Positions 16,750 through 24,252 are shown, counted from the stretch's first letter. The stretch is DNA of 25,553 nt from Flammeovirgaceae bacterium UBA5008 (GCA_002398365.1 DGYK01000021.1:32070-57622), one strand, 5' to 3'. The notes: a model not told the origin generated them from the letters alone. Program-made: numbers and translations.

Positions 16750-17850
16750 TTATAAATTTCCTCGTAACTCTTGCTCGCGCTCAATCGATTCAAACAAGGC
16801 TTTGAAGTTCCCTTTGCCAAATGATTTGGCACCATTGCGCTCTATGATTTCGAAGAAAAGTGTGGGACGATCTTGTAGTGGCTTGGAAAATATTTGTAGC
16901 AAGTAGCCTTCCTCATCGCGGTCGATGAGGATATTCAGTTTTTTCAATTCTTTGTAATCCTCGTTGATGGCACCTACGCGTGTCACCACTTCATCGTAAT
17001 AAACATCCGGAACACGAAGAAACTCCACACCACGTTTTCGCAATTCGCCTACCGTGTGAATAATATCATCAGTCGCGATGGCGATGTGTTGTACCCCGGC
17101 TCCTCGATAGAAATCCAGGTATTCTTCGATCTGTGATTTTTTCTTTCCGGAGGCGGGCTCGTTGATTGGAAACTTGATGTACCCATTTCCATTCGAAACC
17201 ACTTTCGACATGAGCGCGCTGTATTCGGTAGATATGTCTTTGTCATCGAATGTGATGAGAAGCTTAAAGCCCATCACATCTTCATAAAATTTCACCCACT
17301 TGTTCATTTGACCCAATTCCACATTGCCTACGCAATGATCTACATGCAGTAAACCGATTGGTGTAGTTTGGAAAGTGCTTTTCATAGGGATGAAGCCCGG
17401 AAGAAAAGCGCCTTTGTAGTTCTTTCTTTCCACGAACGTATGAATGGTATCGCCATAGGTTTTAATCGAAGCAAGCACAACTTCGCCATGTGTATCCTGA
17501 TAGCGCTTGGGCTCGCTGTGAATTTCCGCTCCACGCAAAACGGTTTCCTGAAAAGAGCGGGTGGCATCATCGACCCACAGTGCCAACACTTTTACTCCAT
17601 CTCCATGCTTTTGCACATGATGGGTAATCTCAGACTCGGGAAGGAGTGAGGTAGTTAGGACAAAACGGATTTTGTTTTGTTGTAAGACATACGAAGCGCG
17701 GTCGCGCACACCGGTTTCAGGACCAGCGTAAGCTACTAACTCAAAACCAAAGCAATGTTGATAATAAAGCGAAGCTTGTTTGGCGTTGCCCACATAGAAC
17801 TCGATGTGGTCGGTGCCATTGATGGGAAGAAAATCGTCCGTCATAGTCAT
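16750..17850 (-). CDS. hppD: 4-Hydroxyphenylpyruvate dioxygenase
   Basis: Non-heme Fe(II) enzyme of tyrosine catabolism that converts 4-hydroxyphenylpyruvate and O2 into homogentisate and CO2. The 366-residue length is normal. Two vicinal-oxygen-chelate domains are seen, with the iron ligands in the second: His172 (LLHVDHCVGNVE), His255 (AGVQHIAIATDDI) and Glu334 (TLFFEIIERNG). The C-terminal gating helix region is GKGNFKALFESIEREQ. The frame starts MTMTDDF, so either ATG (17850 or 17844) could be used. The predicted -7 box at 17863-17870 leaves a leader of only about 6-14 nt. Homogentisate dioxygenase and fumarylacetoacetase are not in the window. The downstream antitoxin gene starts 9 bp after its stop. 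Confidence 0.97.
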   Translation of the reverse strand: MTMTDDFLPINGTDHIEFYVGNAKQASLYYQHCFGFELVAYAGPETGVRDRASYVLQQNKIRFVLTTSLLPESEITHHVQKHGDGVKVLALWVDDATRSFQETVLRGAEIHSEPKRYQDTHGEVVLASIKTYGDTIHTFVERKNYKGAFLPGFIPMKSTFQTTPIGLLHVDHCVGNVELGQMNKWVKFYEDVMGFKLLITFDDKDISTEYSALMSKVVSNGNGYIKFPINEPASGKKKSQIEEYLDFYRGAGVQHIAIATDDIIHTVGELRKRGVEFLRVPDVYYDEVVTRVGAINEDYKELKKLNILIDRDEEGYLLQIFSKPLQDRPTLFFEIIERNGAKSFGKGNFKALFESIEREQELRGNL

Positions 17851-17862
17851 GTGGATTTAAAG

Positions 17863-17870
17863 CAAATTTA
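17863..17870 (-). promoter_or_regulatory. Bacteroidota -7 promoter box (TAAATTTG) of hppD
   Basis: On the - strand this reads TAAATTTG, a full TAnnTTTG match, in the 75-bp gap between the divergent hppD and the unknown gene at 17926. It would drive hppD and possibly the whole downstream run of genes. No good -33 TTTG was seen at the expected spacing. Confidence 0.5.
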
Positions 17871-17925
17871 GTCATTCTGCTTGTTTTTATTTCGACTTTG
17901 ACCAATCTTGGCAAAAATTTGAACC

Positions 17926-18330
17926 ATGGATTTAAAAGAGTTGGACAAAGCGATTCAGGATATTGCCAAAAGACGCAACGAATTAAAGAAACTCGATTAT
18001 AATAACCCCAAATACGATGATTTGGAGGAGGAGCTCCATGATTTGGAAGATGCCTTGCAAGTAACTTATGGAGATTACCTGGAAGAAGTGCTGCAAGAAG
18101 TGCACGACAAGTATTGCCCTGATACTGATATCCTTTTCCCGATTGCTTATTTGGCTAAGACCTATACCGTACAAGGCACTGACTATTCAGTTGCTGCTTC
18201 GGAAGGTGTGTATGTTGAAGTAGACTCACTTCCCGGCAAAGAAACCAAGTTGGTGATTGTACCGAGTCCGCTACGCATTGTGCTGAACGTTGGCAAAGAG
18301 AAGCAGCAAGTGGTTTGGACTGCTAAGTAG
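17926..18330 (+). CDS. Uncharacterised protein with N-terminal coiled coil
   Basis: A 134-residue cytoplasmic-type protein with no signal peptide. Residues 1-65 are strongly charged and helical (MDLKELDKAIQDIAKRRNEL, then EEELHDLEDALQ) and probably form a coiled coil. Residues 66-134 form a beta-rich domain with DILFPIAYLAKTY, SEGVYVEVDSLPGKETKLVIVPSPLRIVL and QQVVWTAK. It reads like a well-behaved conserved gene with a clear ATG and no low complexity, but I do not recognise a named family. It is divergent from hppD and convergent with trpS, separated from the latter by a hairpin. No function is proposed. Confidence 0.75.
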   Translation: MDLKELDKAIQDIAKRRNELKKLDYNNPKYDDLEEELHDLEDALQVTYGDYLEEVLQEVHDKYCPDTDILFPIAYLAKTYTVQGTDYSVAASEGVYVEVDSLPGKETKLVIVPSPLRIVLNVGKEKQQVVWTAK

Positions 18331-18339
18331 TATAATCTT

Positions 18340-18377
18340 GTAGTCGTCTGACACCTTGGAGGTGTCGTTACGACTAC
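18340..18377. terminator. Nested inverted-repeat hairpin between convergent genes
   Basis: Outer arms GTAGTCGT (18340-18347) and ACGACTAC (18370-18377) are perfect complements. Inside them GACACCT (18350-18356) and AGGTGTC (18360-18366) pair across a TGG loop, leaving a small CT/GTT internal loop. The 38-bp structure fills the gap between the stop of the unknown gene (+) and the stop of trpS (-). It could act as a bidirectional terminator, or be one copy of an interspersed palindromic repeat. It lacks a clear U-tract on either strand. Confidence 0.6.
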
Positions 18378-18382
18378 ACTGA

Positions 18383-19351
18383 TCAAAATCCCAATTTCAC
18401 CCGAACTCGGTTGAGTACTTCTCTGGCAATGACAGTGGCCTTTGCTTCGCTGTGTTGCAATTTCTTTTCGAGCTCCGGCAAGTTGCTCATGTAGAAATTA
18501 AACGCTTCGCGCTCGGTGGCATATTTGGCAATAATCAACTCAAATAGCTCTTGTTTGGCGTGGCCGTAGCCGAAATTTCCGGCTAAATATTTTTGGCGTA
18601 GCGCTTCGGTTTGCTCGGCTGTGGCCACCAATTTATAAATGGCAAACACGTTGTCTTTGTCTGGGTTTTTTGGCGCCTCCATCGGTGTGCTGTCGGTAAC
18701 GATCGACATAATCTGCTTGCGCAACTCTTTGTCGGGTAAAAAGATGTCGATGGTGTTGCCGTAGGACTTGCTCATCTTCTGCCCGTCTGTGCCTGGAATA
18801 GTCATTACGTTTTCTTCAATCTTCGCTTCGGGTAGCACAAAAGTTTCGCCATACTGGCTGTTGAATGAAGCGGCAATATCGCGGGCCATTTCCAAGTGCT
18901 GTTTTTGGTCTTTGCCCACCGGCACCTGATTGGCATCGTACAAAATAATGTCGGCTGTCATCAGCACGGGGTATGTGAAGAGCCCTGCGTTGACATCGGC
19001 AAGCTTATCGGATTTGTCTTTGAATGAATGGGCGTTGGCCAACATCGGGAAAGGAGTGAAGCAACTGAGATACCATGCCAACTCACACACTTCGGGGATG
19101 CGGCTTTGGCGGTAGAGCAAATTCTTTTCGATATCGAAACCAAATGCCAGCCATGCGGCTGCAACGGCATTTACATTTTGCGTACGCGTGGCCGCATCTT
19201 TAATGGTTGTAAGCGAGTGTAAGTCGGCAATAAAAAAGAACGACTCGTTGCCGGGGATTTTAGAAAGTTTGATAGCCGGAATAATAGCACCGAGTAGGTT
19301 GCCTAAATGGGGTCGACCGCTGCTTTGGATACCGGTTAGAATTCGTGACAT
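18383..19351 (-). CDS. trpS: Tryptophanyl-tRNA synthetase
   Basis: Class I aminoacyl-tRNA synthetase charging tRNA-Trp. The 322-residue length is typical of the bacterial form. The HIGH-equivalent is SGRPHLGNLLGA (His15 to Asn18 within PHLGN), and the KMSKS loop is DGQKMSKSYGNT (192-196). The segments FIADLHSLTT, YPVLMTADIILYDANQVPVGKDQKQHLEMARDIA and the C-terminal helical anticodon-binding part are all as in the family. The ATG at 19351 gives the normal MSRILTGIQSSGRPHLGN start. The gene is more GC-rich than most of the window. Upstream lies a palindromic repeat element (19430-19504) rather than a recognisable -7 box. Confidence 0.98.
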   Translation of the reverse strand: MSRILTGIQSSGRPHLGNLLGAIIPAIKLSKIPGNESFFFIADLHSLTTIKDAATRTQNVNAVAAAWLAFGFDIEKNLLYRQSRIPEVCELAWYLSCFTPFPMLANAHSFKDKSDKLADVNAGLFTYPVLMTADIILYDANQVPVGKDQKQHLEMARDIAASFNSQYGETFVLPEAKIEENVMTIPGTDGQKMSKSYGNTIDIFLPDKELRKQIMSIVTDSTPMEAPKNPDKDNVFAIYKLVATAEQTEALRQKYLAGNFGYGHAKQELFELIIAKYATEREAFNFYMSNLPELEKKLQHSEAKATVIAREVLNRVRVKLGF

Positions 19352-19429
19352 AAATAATTGTGCGTATTGAGATGTGAGATTTGAGATAATTAGTGATGAT
19401 GAACTGACTACGAAGTGCTCTGGGCGAGG

Positions 19430-19504
19430 GATTGCAGCGGAAATCCCGCGCTTCGCGGGATTGTAGCGAAAAGCCCGGTGGCCCCGATAGCTATCGGGGC
19501 CACG
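19430..19504. repeat. Compound palindromic intergenic repeat element
   Basis: Two imperfect direct copies, GATTGCAGCGGAAATCCC (19430-19447) and GATTGTAGCGAAAAGCCC (19459-19476), flank a strong hairpin (19442-19462) with 9-bp arms AATCCCGCG and CGCGGGATT and a CTT loop. Right after the second copy is a perfect 26-bp palindrome (19478-19503) centred on ATAGCTAT with arms GTGGCCCCG and CGGGGCCAC. The block is much more GC-rich than the surrounding AT-rich gap. It lies in the 267-bp space between the divergent trpS and DUF1573 genes. The structure resembles REP/BIME-like interspersed elements of Bacteroidota; dispersal cannot be shown from one window. Confidence 0.75.
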
Positions 19505-19589
19505 CCCCCAAAATATACCGCTGTTAACTTCGTTAGAATCATGTTTGATTGATTGTCTGTGATACGCTGCAAGATTACTGATTTGCTGC

Positions 19590-19597
19590 TAACTTTG
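19590..19597 (+). promoter_or_regulatory. Bacteroidota -7 promoter box (TAACTTTG)
   Basis: TAACTTTG fully matches TAnnTTTG and lies 21 bp before the ATG of the DUF1573 protein gene, giving a leader of about 15 nt. No matching -33 TTTG was found about 20 bp upstream. Confidence 0.55.
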
Positions 19598-19618
19598 AAT
19601 CATGAATTTTAATCTTTT

Positions 19619-20695
19619 ATGAAGAGACTGGTGTGGATTTTTTGGATGACTCCGCTGCTTTGCGCTGCCCAACTGGCGGAGCCGATTCAATTTCAGGATA
19701 AGACGTACGACTTTGGCGATGTGCCCGAAATGGAAGGCCCTGTGAAATATGAGTTTACGTTTACGAACCGTGCCGACAGGCCCATCAAGATTTTGGCGGT
19801 GCAGCCATCGTGTGGATGTACGACTCCCGGCTGGACGAAGGAAGCAGTTGAGCCCGGCAAGACTGGCGTGATTAAAGCGAGCTTCGACCCGAAGGGAAGA
19901 CCCGGCTATTTTAATAAGTCGCTGACCATTGCAACGGATTTTGATGCCAACCCAATTGTGCTGCAGATTAAAGGCAATGTGGTGGATCGCAAATCGGATA
20001 AGGGTCCGTATGACTTGGTGGTGGAGAATGGCAACTTACGGTTTCGCAACAGTTCGTTTAACGTGGGCAAGGTATTTATCAATAAGCCCGCCAGTGTCAC
20101 CGAGTTTCCGGTGTACAATGCAGGCAATGACACGATTAAGCTATTGCAGTTGCAAGCGCCCGCACATTTGAAGGTAGCAATGTCACCACTGCCACCGCAC
20201 AGCCGTGGTGTGTTGAAGATTACATTTGATGCTCGCCTTAAAAATCAGTTTGGTTTTGTGACGGATGGCTTTTCGATGACCACCAATGATCGGAAGAAAC
20301 CCGAGAAACCATTTACCTTTTATGCTACCGTAGAGGAGAGCTTTGGAGCGTTGACACCGGAAGAGCAGGCGAAGGCCCCGCAACTGACTGTAGATACTTA
20401 TCAGGTAGACATGGGGCGGATGCGCAATGCCATTGCGGTGCAGCGCAAAGTGAAATTGAAGAACCGCGGAAAGAAAGAACTGCAACTGCGTTTTGTGCAG
20501 AGCAACTGTAGCTGCCTGGCAGTAAACCTTGGCAAGAAATCATTGAAGCCGAACGAAGAAACAGAATTAGAAATGACGTTGGATCCGACCGGACGGGAGG
20601 GACTTCAGAATAAAGCGATTACCATTTACTCCACTGATCCGATGAACCCCGTTCAACGGATATTGGTGAAGGGGTATATTCAAACGGATAATTAG
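19619..20695 (+). CDS. Secreted DUF1573 multi-domain protein
   Basis: A 358-residue exported protein. Residues 1-17 form a signal peptide (MKRLVWIFWMTPLLCAA). Three Ig-like DUF1573-type modules follow. Module 1 (about 23-122) has the hallmark YDFGDVPEMEGPVKYEFTFTN and PSCGCTTPGW, with Cys65 and Cys67. Module 2 (about 133-238) is Cys-free. Module 3 (about 255-355) has VDMGRMRNAIAVQRKVKLKN and SNCSCLAV, with Cys297 and Cys299. DUF1573 proteins are abundant in Bacteroidota and predicted periplasmic, but without known activity. The paired CGC and CSC motifs could bind a metal or form disulfides; this is inference. The gene is relatively GC-rich and ends only 9 bp from the convergent gene at 20705. 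Confidence 0.87.
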   Translation: MKRLVWIFWMTPLLCAAQLAEPIQFQDKTYDFGDVPEMEGPVKYEFTFTNRADRPIKILAVQPSCGCTTPGWTKEAVEPGKTGVIKASFDPKGRPGYFNKSLTIATDFDANPIVLQIKGNVVDRKSDKGPYDLVVENGNLRFRNSSFNVGKVFINKPASVTEFPVYNAGNDTIKLLQLQAPAHLKVAMSPLPPHSRGVLKITFDARLKNQFGFVTDGFSMTTNDRKKPEKPFTFYATVEESFGALTPEEQAKAPQLTVDTYQVDMGRMRNAIAVQRKVKLKNRGKKELQLRFVQSNCSCLAVNLGKKSLKPNEETELEMTLDPTGREGLQNKAITIYSTDPMNPVQRILVKGYIQTDN

Positions 20696-20704
20696 CTATT
20701 TGAT

Positions 20705-21469
20705 TTATTTGTGGGAAGCCACGATTGTTCTTTTTTTAACCGGACGAATAAATCGGATGGCATTTACTTTTCGATAGATATTACCGCTTGATCGGGTGAT
20801 TTCAGCGATATAGTCGATCACATCATTGGCGGTTTGGATAAGTCCATTGTGTCCATCAATAAGTTGGGAGCAATGCTGGCGCGCGTTGTTCAGACTAAGC
20901 TCCGCAAATATCACTGCGTTGTGTTTACTCTGTAATTCTTGCAGCACCAACTTGAGCATGATTATTTTTAGATCTAGTTTATTCGGCAGGTAATTGGGTT
21001 CAATTGTAACTGTTTGGATGAGTTGATCAAATTGTTCGATCACTTTCGAGTGATTGACCGACTGTGAGTAGCATTCGCTTTTAGCTGTGCCGATGGTTTT
21101 GTTGCTGTTTACTTTTTTAGGTGCCTTTCGCGAGCTGCTTTCTTGAATCTCTTTTACTTGACCTAGCGCTTTCTTGATTGTTTGAGGTGACGCCTTGGCT
21201 GCGCTTAGCTCTTTCAATACGTTGTTGGTAAGTTGGGCAATAGGCTGGATAGAAACGTCACGCAAACGAATTGACTTTGCCAGTTTCATTTTACATTCTT
21301 TCCCTTCCTCCAAAGCCTGACGGCAGGCTGATAATTGTTGATACAGTGCGGCCGGTTGCAGGCTGATGCTTTCGGGTCGATACACTTTCTCCATGTCAAT
21401 GCATAAGCTAACCAACTGATGGAAGGCTGCGATATTTTTAGCATATTCAATTTCCTGCAAGTCAGACAT
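20705..21469 (-). CDS. Uncharacterised helical protein
   Basis: Unknown protein of about 254 residues. The frame is open to 21520, but the start MSDLQEIEYAKNIAAFHQLV at 21469 is preferred because the longer N-terminus (MARIMHVIFINLKPHRT) is atypical and overlaps an AT-rich, promoter-like stretch. The protein is mostly helical with no signal peptide or membrane segment. It has a Ser/Lys-rich linker (SSSRKAPKKVNSNKT) between an N-terminal half containing LRDVSIQPIAQLTNNVLKEL and a C-terminal helical half (LKIIMLKLVLQELQSKHNAV), and it ends with a basic tail (RPVKKRTIVASHK). The basic tail and linker would suit nucleic-acid or surface association, but I do not recognise the family. It is convergent with the DUF1573 gene at 9 bp. 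Confidence 0.65.
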   Translation of the reverse strand: MSDLQEIEYAKNIAAFHQLVSLCIDMEKVYRPESISLQPAALYQQLSACRQALEEGKECKMKLAKSIRLRDVSIQPIAQLTNNVLKELSAAKASPQTIKKALGQVKEIQESSSRKAPKKVNSNKTIGTAKSECYSQSVNHSKVIEQFDQLIQTVTIEPNYLPNKLDLKIIMLKLVLQELQSKHNAVIFAELSLNNARQHCSQLIDGHNGLIQTANDVIDYIAEITRSSGNIYRKVNAIRFIRPVKKRTIVASHK

Positions 21470-21518
21470 GGTACGATGCGGTTTTAAATTTATAAAAATC
21501 ACATGCATAATACGTGCC

Positions 21519-21602
21519 ATGAAAAAAGTGCGAATGGAGCTAGATTTTGAGGGGTACTCCCTTTATGTATTTTTATTTCGTAAAATGACTAACGATATAT
21601 AA
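21519..21602 (+). CDS. Possible 27-residue small protein
   Basis: A short ATG-to-TAA frame encoding MKKVRMELDFEGYSLYVFLF followed by RKMTNDI. The composition (basic start, amphipathic middle) is protein-like, and it lies in an otherwise gene-free stretch, divergent from the unknown gene at 20705-21469. No ribosome-binding site or -7 box was found, and a 28-codon frame can arise by chance. This is a weak candidate only. Confidence 0.2.
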   Translation: MKKVRMELDFEGYSLYVFLFRKMTNDI

Positions 21603-21846
21603 CGAAATTTAGTGCAGTTGCTTTTAGCAAATATGTTTTTTGTTAAATGGCAACACAAAAAAACAAGAGTTAAGCACTGAATTTAAGTGCCGATGGGTTA
21701 AGGCTTTTCTAATTCTCGAAATCATATAAATACTTACCAAACTCATCAGTTTTATAACTAATTAGACGTGCGTTGATTAAAAGTTTGGAAAGTACTATTT
21801 TGTAATTTGTAAGCGATCGATGTCCGTCAATTTCATTTGCCAATTC
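21603..21846. other. AT-rich intergenic stretch without recognised gene
   Basis: Together with the doubtful small frame before it, this makes a gap of over 300 bp ahead of the propeller gene. It is AT-rich, with near-matches to the -7 consensus such as TATGTTTT near 21631 and TATTTTG near 21796, each one base off or one base short. No RNA gene, strong hairpin or repeat was seen. Confidence 0.5.
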
Positions 21847-22869
21847 ATGAATAAACTGCTGCCCATTTTTATCGGACTAATCTTGCTGGTTTCTTACGAT
21901 CACAGCAGCGCACAGGGTAAAGTCAAAATTTCAAAACAGGATACGCAAGCGACTTCAACAGATACAGAAGGCTATTATGGTCCCTCGGGAGTAGTGCGAA
22001 TGGTTACGCAAGACAAGACAGGAAATATCTGGTTTACTTCCTGGCAAGGAATTTATAAATACGATGGAAAGTGGTTTACCAATATCACGAAAGAGCAAAC
22101 TTCGGCTCGTTTCTTTTCGATTTTACAAGATCCTAAAGGCAATTGGTGGTTCGGCTCCATTGGCTCCGGTGTTTTTTATTATGATGGAACTTTCTTTCGC
22201 AATCTCACCACCAAAGATGGACTGCTGAATGATGATGTGGTGAGTATTTATGAAGATAAGAAGGGGAGTATCTGGATGGGTGTTTTCGGAGGAGTGAGTT
22301 GCTACGATGGCAAAACATTTCGTAACTATATTATTCAAGGCGATAGCATGTATGTAGATCGCACCGGTAAAACTTTTTTGGAACGGCCGGCTAATGAAGT
22401 AAACACAGTGCTGGAAGACAAAACCGGCAAGCTTTGGTTCGGCACACGAGGCAAAGGCTTTGTGTACGATGGAAAAACGTTTAGCATAATCGCTAACAAT
22501 GGCAAGCCCTTTACGGGGATCAGCAGCATCATCGAAGACAAGCAAGGCGCAATCTGGCTGGGAGGCAAAGACGGCTTGTGGCGTTATGATGGTGTTGCGT
22601 TTAAGCGTTTTGCACCCAATGCCGTTAGCTACGTAATGGAGGATAGAAAAGGAAACATCTGGACGAGTTCGGTTACTGCCAAAGGTGGAATGCTTCGGTA
22701 TTATCATCGTAAGACATTGGATTATCTCAGGCCTACCATCACCGATATAAATCCGATGGTGGGTGTCGTTTTTGGCTTTTTAGAAGCGAAAGATGGCAGT
22801 ATCTGGTTTGGCTCGGAAGGTATCTATCAATTTGATGGTAAAAATATTTTAGATTTCAGAGAGGAATAG
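21847..22869 (+). CDS. Secreted Reg_prop beta-propeller protein
   Basis: An exported protein of about 340 residues. The frame opens at 21820 (MSVNFICQF), but the ATG at 21847 gives a clean signal peptide (MNKLLPIFIGLILLVSYDHSSAQ) and is preferred. The rest consists of seven Reg_prop-like blades with the recurring pattern D-x-x-G-x-I/L-W-F-G ... Y-D-G, for example DKTGNIWFTSWQGIYKYDG, DKKGSIWMGVFGGVSCYDG, DKTGKLWFGTRGKGFVYDG and AKDGSIWFGSEGIYQFDG. Such blades usually form the periplasmic sensor of hybrid two-component systems (HTCS). Here no transmembrane helix, kinase or DNA-binding domain follows, so the propeller stands alone. It may bind a ligand or a glycan, or act as a decoy sensor. It is followed by a lipoprotein gene after 40 bp. 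Confidence 0.88.
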   Translation: MNKLLPIFIGLILLVSYDHSSAQGKVKISKQDTQATSTDTEGYYGPSGVVRMVTQDKTGNIWFTSWQGIYKYDGKWFTNITKEQTSARFFSILQDPKGNWWFGSIGSGVFYYDGTFFRNLTTKDGLLNDDVVSIYEDKKGSIWMGVFGGVSCYDGKTFRNYIIQGDSMYVDRTGKTFLERPANEVNTVLEDKTGKLWFGTRGKGFVYDGKTFSIIANNGKPFTGISSIIEDKQGAIWLGGKDGLWRYDGVAFKRFAPNAVSYVMEDRKGNIWTSSVTAKGGMLRYYHRKTLDYLRPTITDINPMVGVVFGFLEAKDGSIWFGSEGIYQFDGKNILDFREE

Positions 22870-22909
22870 TAGAGAGAGCGCAAATGTTTGTTAGCAGGAA
22901 TCATCAAAA

Positions 22910-23425
22910 ATGAAGATTTACAAAACCCTTTTAGTAGTAATTGCGGCTAGTCTCATTAACTGTGATAATTCAAAAGAAAAGCTGTTTTGGATTTCGGAGC
23001 CAGTTGGTGAAAAAAATGATTTACTTTTCATGGCCGAATCGACCAATCTACCGAACCTTTCGGGCGATAGCCTGAAACTTTTCCTGAGCCATGATGAAAG
23101 GAAAGGATTGGATACGTCAACGATGCAGTTTAAAAATTTCGGGCAGATTTATACCGCAAGGAAGTTTAAGGTCTTTGTTTTGTTGAAAAGCACCGATTCT
23201 TTTGGACGCGATTATGTATTTTTATTGCGTAGCTACGACCATCAATGGAATGTAATAGACAGTTATGAATTAGCGATTTGGAATGAAGTTAATAATAAAT
23301 ACTGCTATGGTTCCATAAATCGCAATTTGATTATCGAGCGAAAATGTGGTGAGGGTGGTCATTCCGATACTCGCCAGGTAACAGATGATGGGAAAATAAT
23401 AATAACTTCCTATTATGAACCTTAA
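22910..23425 (+). CDS. Predicted lipoprotein of unknown function
   Basis: A 171-residue protein with a lipoprotein-like signal, MKIYKTLLVVIAASLINC, with Cys18 as lipidation site (LINC is an acceptable but not ideal lipobox). The mature part is mixed alpha/beta with no recognised domain; it includes FLLRSYDHQWNVIDSYELAIW and ends with GEGGHSDTRQVTDDGKIIIT. That resembles the end of small Bacteroidota proteins that describe a comparison of measured or stored values, but no family is claimed. It lies between the propeller protein and the glycan-binding-domain protein with gaps of 40 and 6 bp, so it is probably co-transcribed with the next gene. Confidence 0.7.
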   Translation: MKIYKTLLVVIAASLINCDNSKEKLFWISEPVGEKNDLLFMAESTNLPNLSGDSLKLFLSHDERKGLDTSTMQFKNFGQIYTARKFKVFVLLKSTDSFGRDYVFLLRSYDHQWNVIDSYELAIWNEVNNKYCYGSINRNLIIERKCGEGGHSDTRQVTDDGKIIITSYYEP

Positions 23426-23431
23426 TTTAAA

Positions 23432-24205
23432 ATGAGCTTACATAAACTCAAGCCAACACTCATCGTGTTCTTATTGGCAATGCCTTTTACCACGTTCAGC
23501 CAAACGGTAAAAGAAATGCAACCGGAGCTCGGTTATGAAGTGGATAAAAGCCCCGAAGGTGAATTAGCGTTTAACAACAAAAAGAAAAAATGTGCTGCTC
23601 TTTTTGAACGTGACAGAAAAACATGGACGGCTGCCGAAAAGAAGCTGGCAGAAGAATGTAGTGGAGAGATAGATGTGGTTGAAAATTATTACGACATATT
23701 AGGTCAAGAATGCAGTTGGTATTGCGGGGGAGTCGAAGATACGCGGACGGCTTCCTCCGAACTGAAATCGCAAGGGCAGAGTAATTATGTTGCCAGCAAT
23801 GCGCATGATCTCAGTTACAAAACCGCATGGGTAGAAGGTGTGTCGGGCTATGGCGTAGGAGAATCGCTTACCTACCGTTTTCCTCCTCAAACACCACGAA
23901 TCACTAAAATCATTGTGGTGAATGGATACGCCAAGTCGCTAAAGGCATGGAGCGAGAACTCGCGTGTGAAGAAGTTGAAGTTTTATATTAATGATAAGCC
24001 TGTTGCTATTCTAAACTTGCAGGATACCAGAGCCGAGCAGATTTTCACATTCGATCCCATTGGAAATGCCAATCGAGAAGACAAAACCCTTAGAAGCTTG
24101 CCGCAATGGACGATGAAGTTTGAAATAATGGAAGTTTACAAAGGTGATAAGTATGATGATACAGCAATCACCGAAATTTACTTTGACGGGATTGATGTGC
24201 ATTGA
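23432..24205 (+). CDS. Secreted protein with NADase-type glycan-binding (discoidin-like) domain
   Basis: A 257-residue protein with a signal peptide at 1-23 (LIVFLLAMPFTTFS). Residues 24-100 form a charged region with Cys54, Cys76 and the pair Cys94/Cys98 (GQECSWYCGG). Residues about 104-254 match the discoidin-like domain called NADase-type glycan-binding: ASSELKSQGQSNYVASNAHD, then TAWVEGVSGYGVGESLTYRF, IIVVNGYAKSLKAWSENSRVKKLKFYIND and the closing TAITEIYFDGIDV. The AWVEG and NGYAKS motifs are the clearest signatures. The domain is thought to bind glycans on target surfaces, so a role in recognising a polymer or a cell surface is inferred. No catalytic domain is fused. It starts 6 bp after the lipoprotein stop. 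Confidence 0.85.
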   Translation: MSLHKLKPTLIVFLLAMPFTTFSQTVKEMQPELGYEVDKSPEGELAFNNKKKKCAALFERDRKTWTAAEKKLAEECSGEIDVVENYYDILGQECSWYCGGVEDTRTASSELKSQGQSNYVASNAHDLSYKTAWVEGVSGYGVGESLTYRFPPQTPRITKIIVVNGYAKSLKAWSENSRVKKLKFYINDKPVAILNLQDTRAEQIFTFDPIGNANREDKTLRSLPQWTMKFEIMEVYKGDKYDDTAITEIYFDGIDVH

Positions 24206-24244
24206 TCTGTTAATTGGGTAACTGATTGGATTAGAAAATAATGC

Positions 24245-24252
24245 TAAATTTG
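24245..24252 (+). promoter_or_regulatory. Bacteroidota -7 promoter box (TAAATTTG)
   Basis: TAAATTTG fully matches TAnnTTTG. It lies 27 bp before the ATG at 24280 and just downstream of an upstream in-frame ATG at 24241, which argues that 24280 is the true start of the small gene. A TTG at 24226-24228 is 16 bp upstream, slightly closer than the usual -33 spacing. Confidence 0.5.

Noticed and set aside
22123..22707. 194-codon open frame on the - strand opposite the propeller gene
   Set aside because: It is the antisense shadow of Reg_prop repeats; the translation has no signal or family features, while the + strand has clear repeated motifs.
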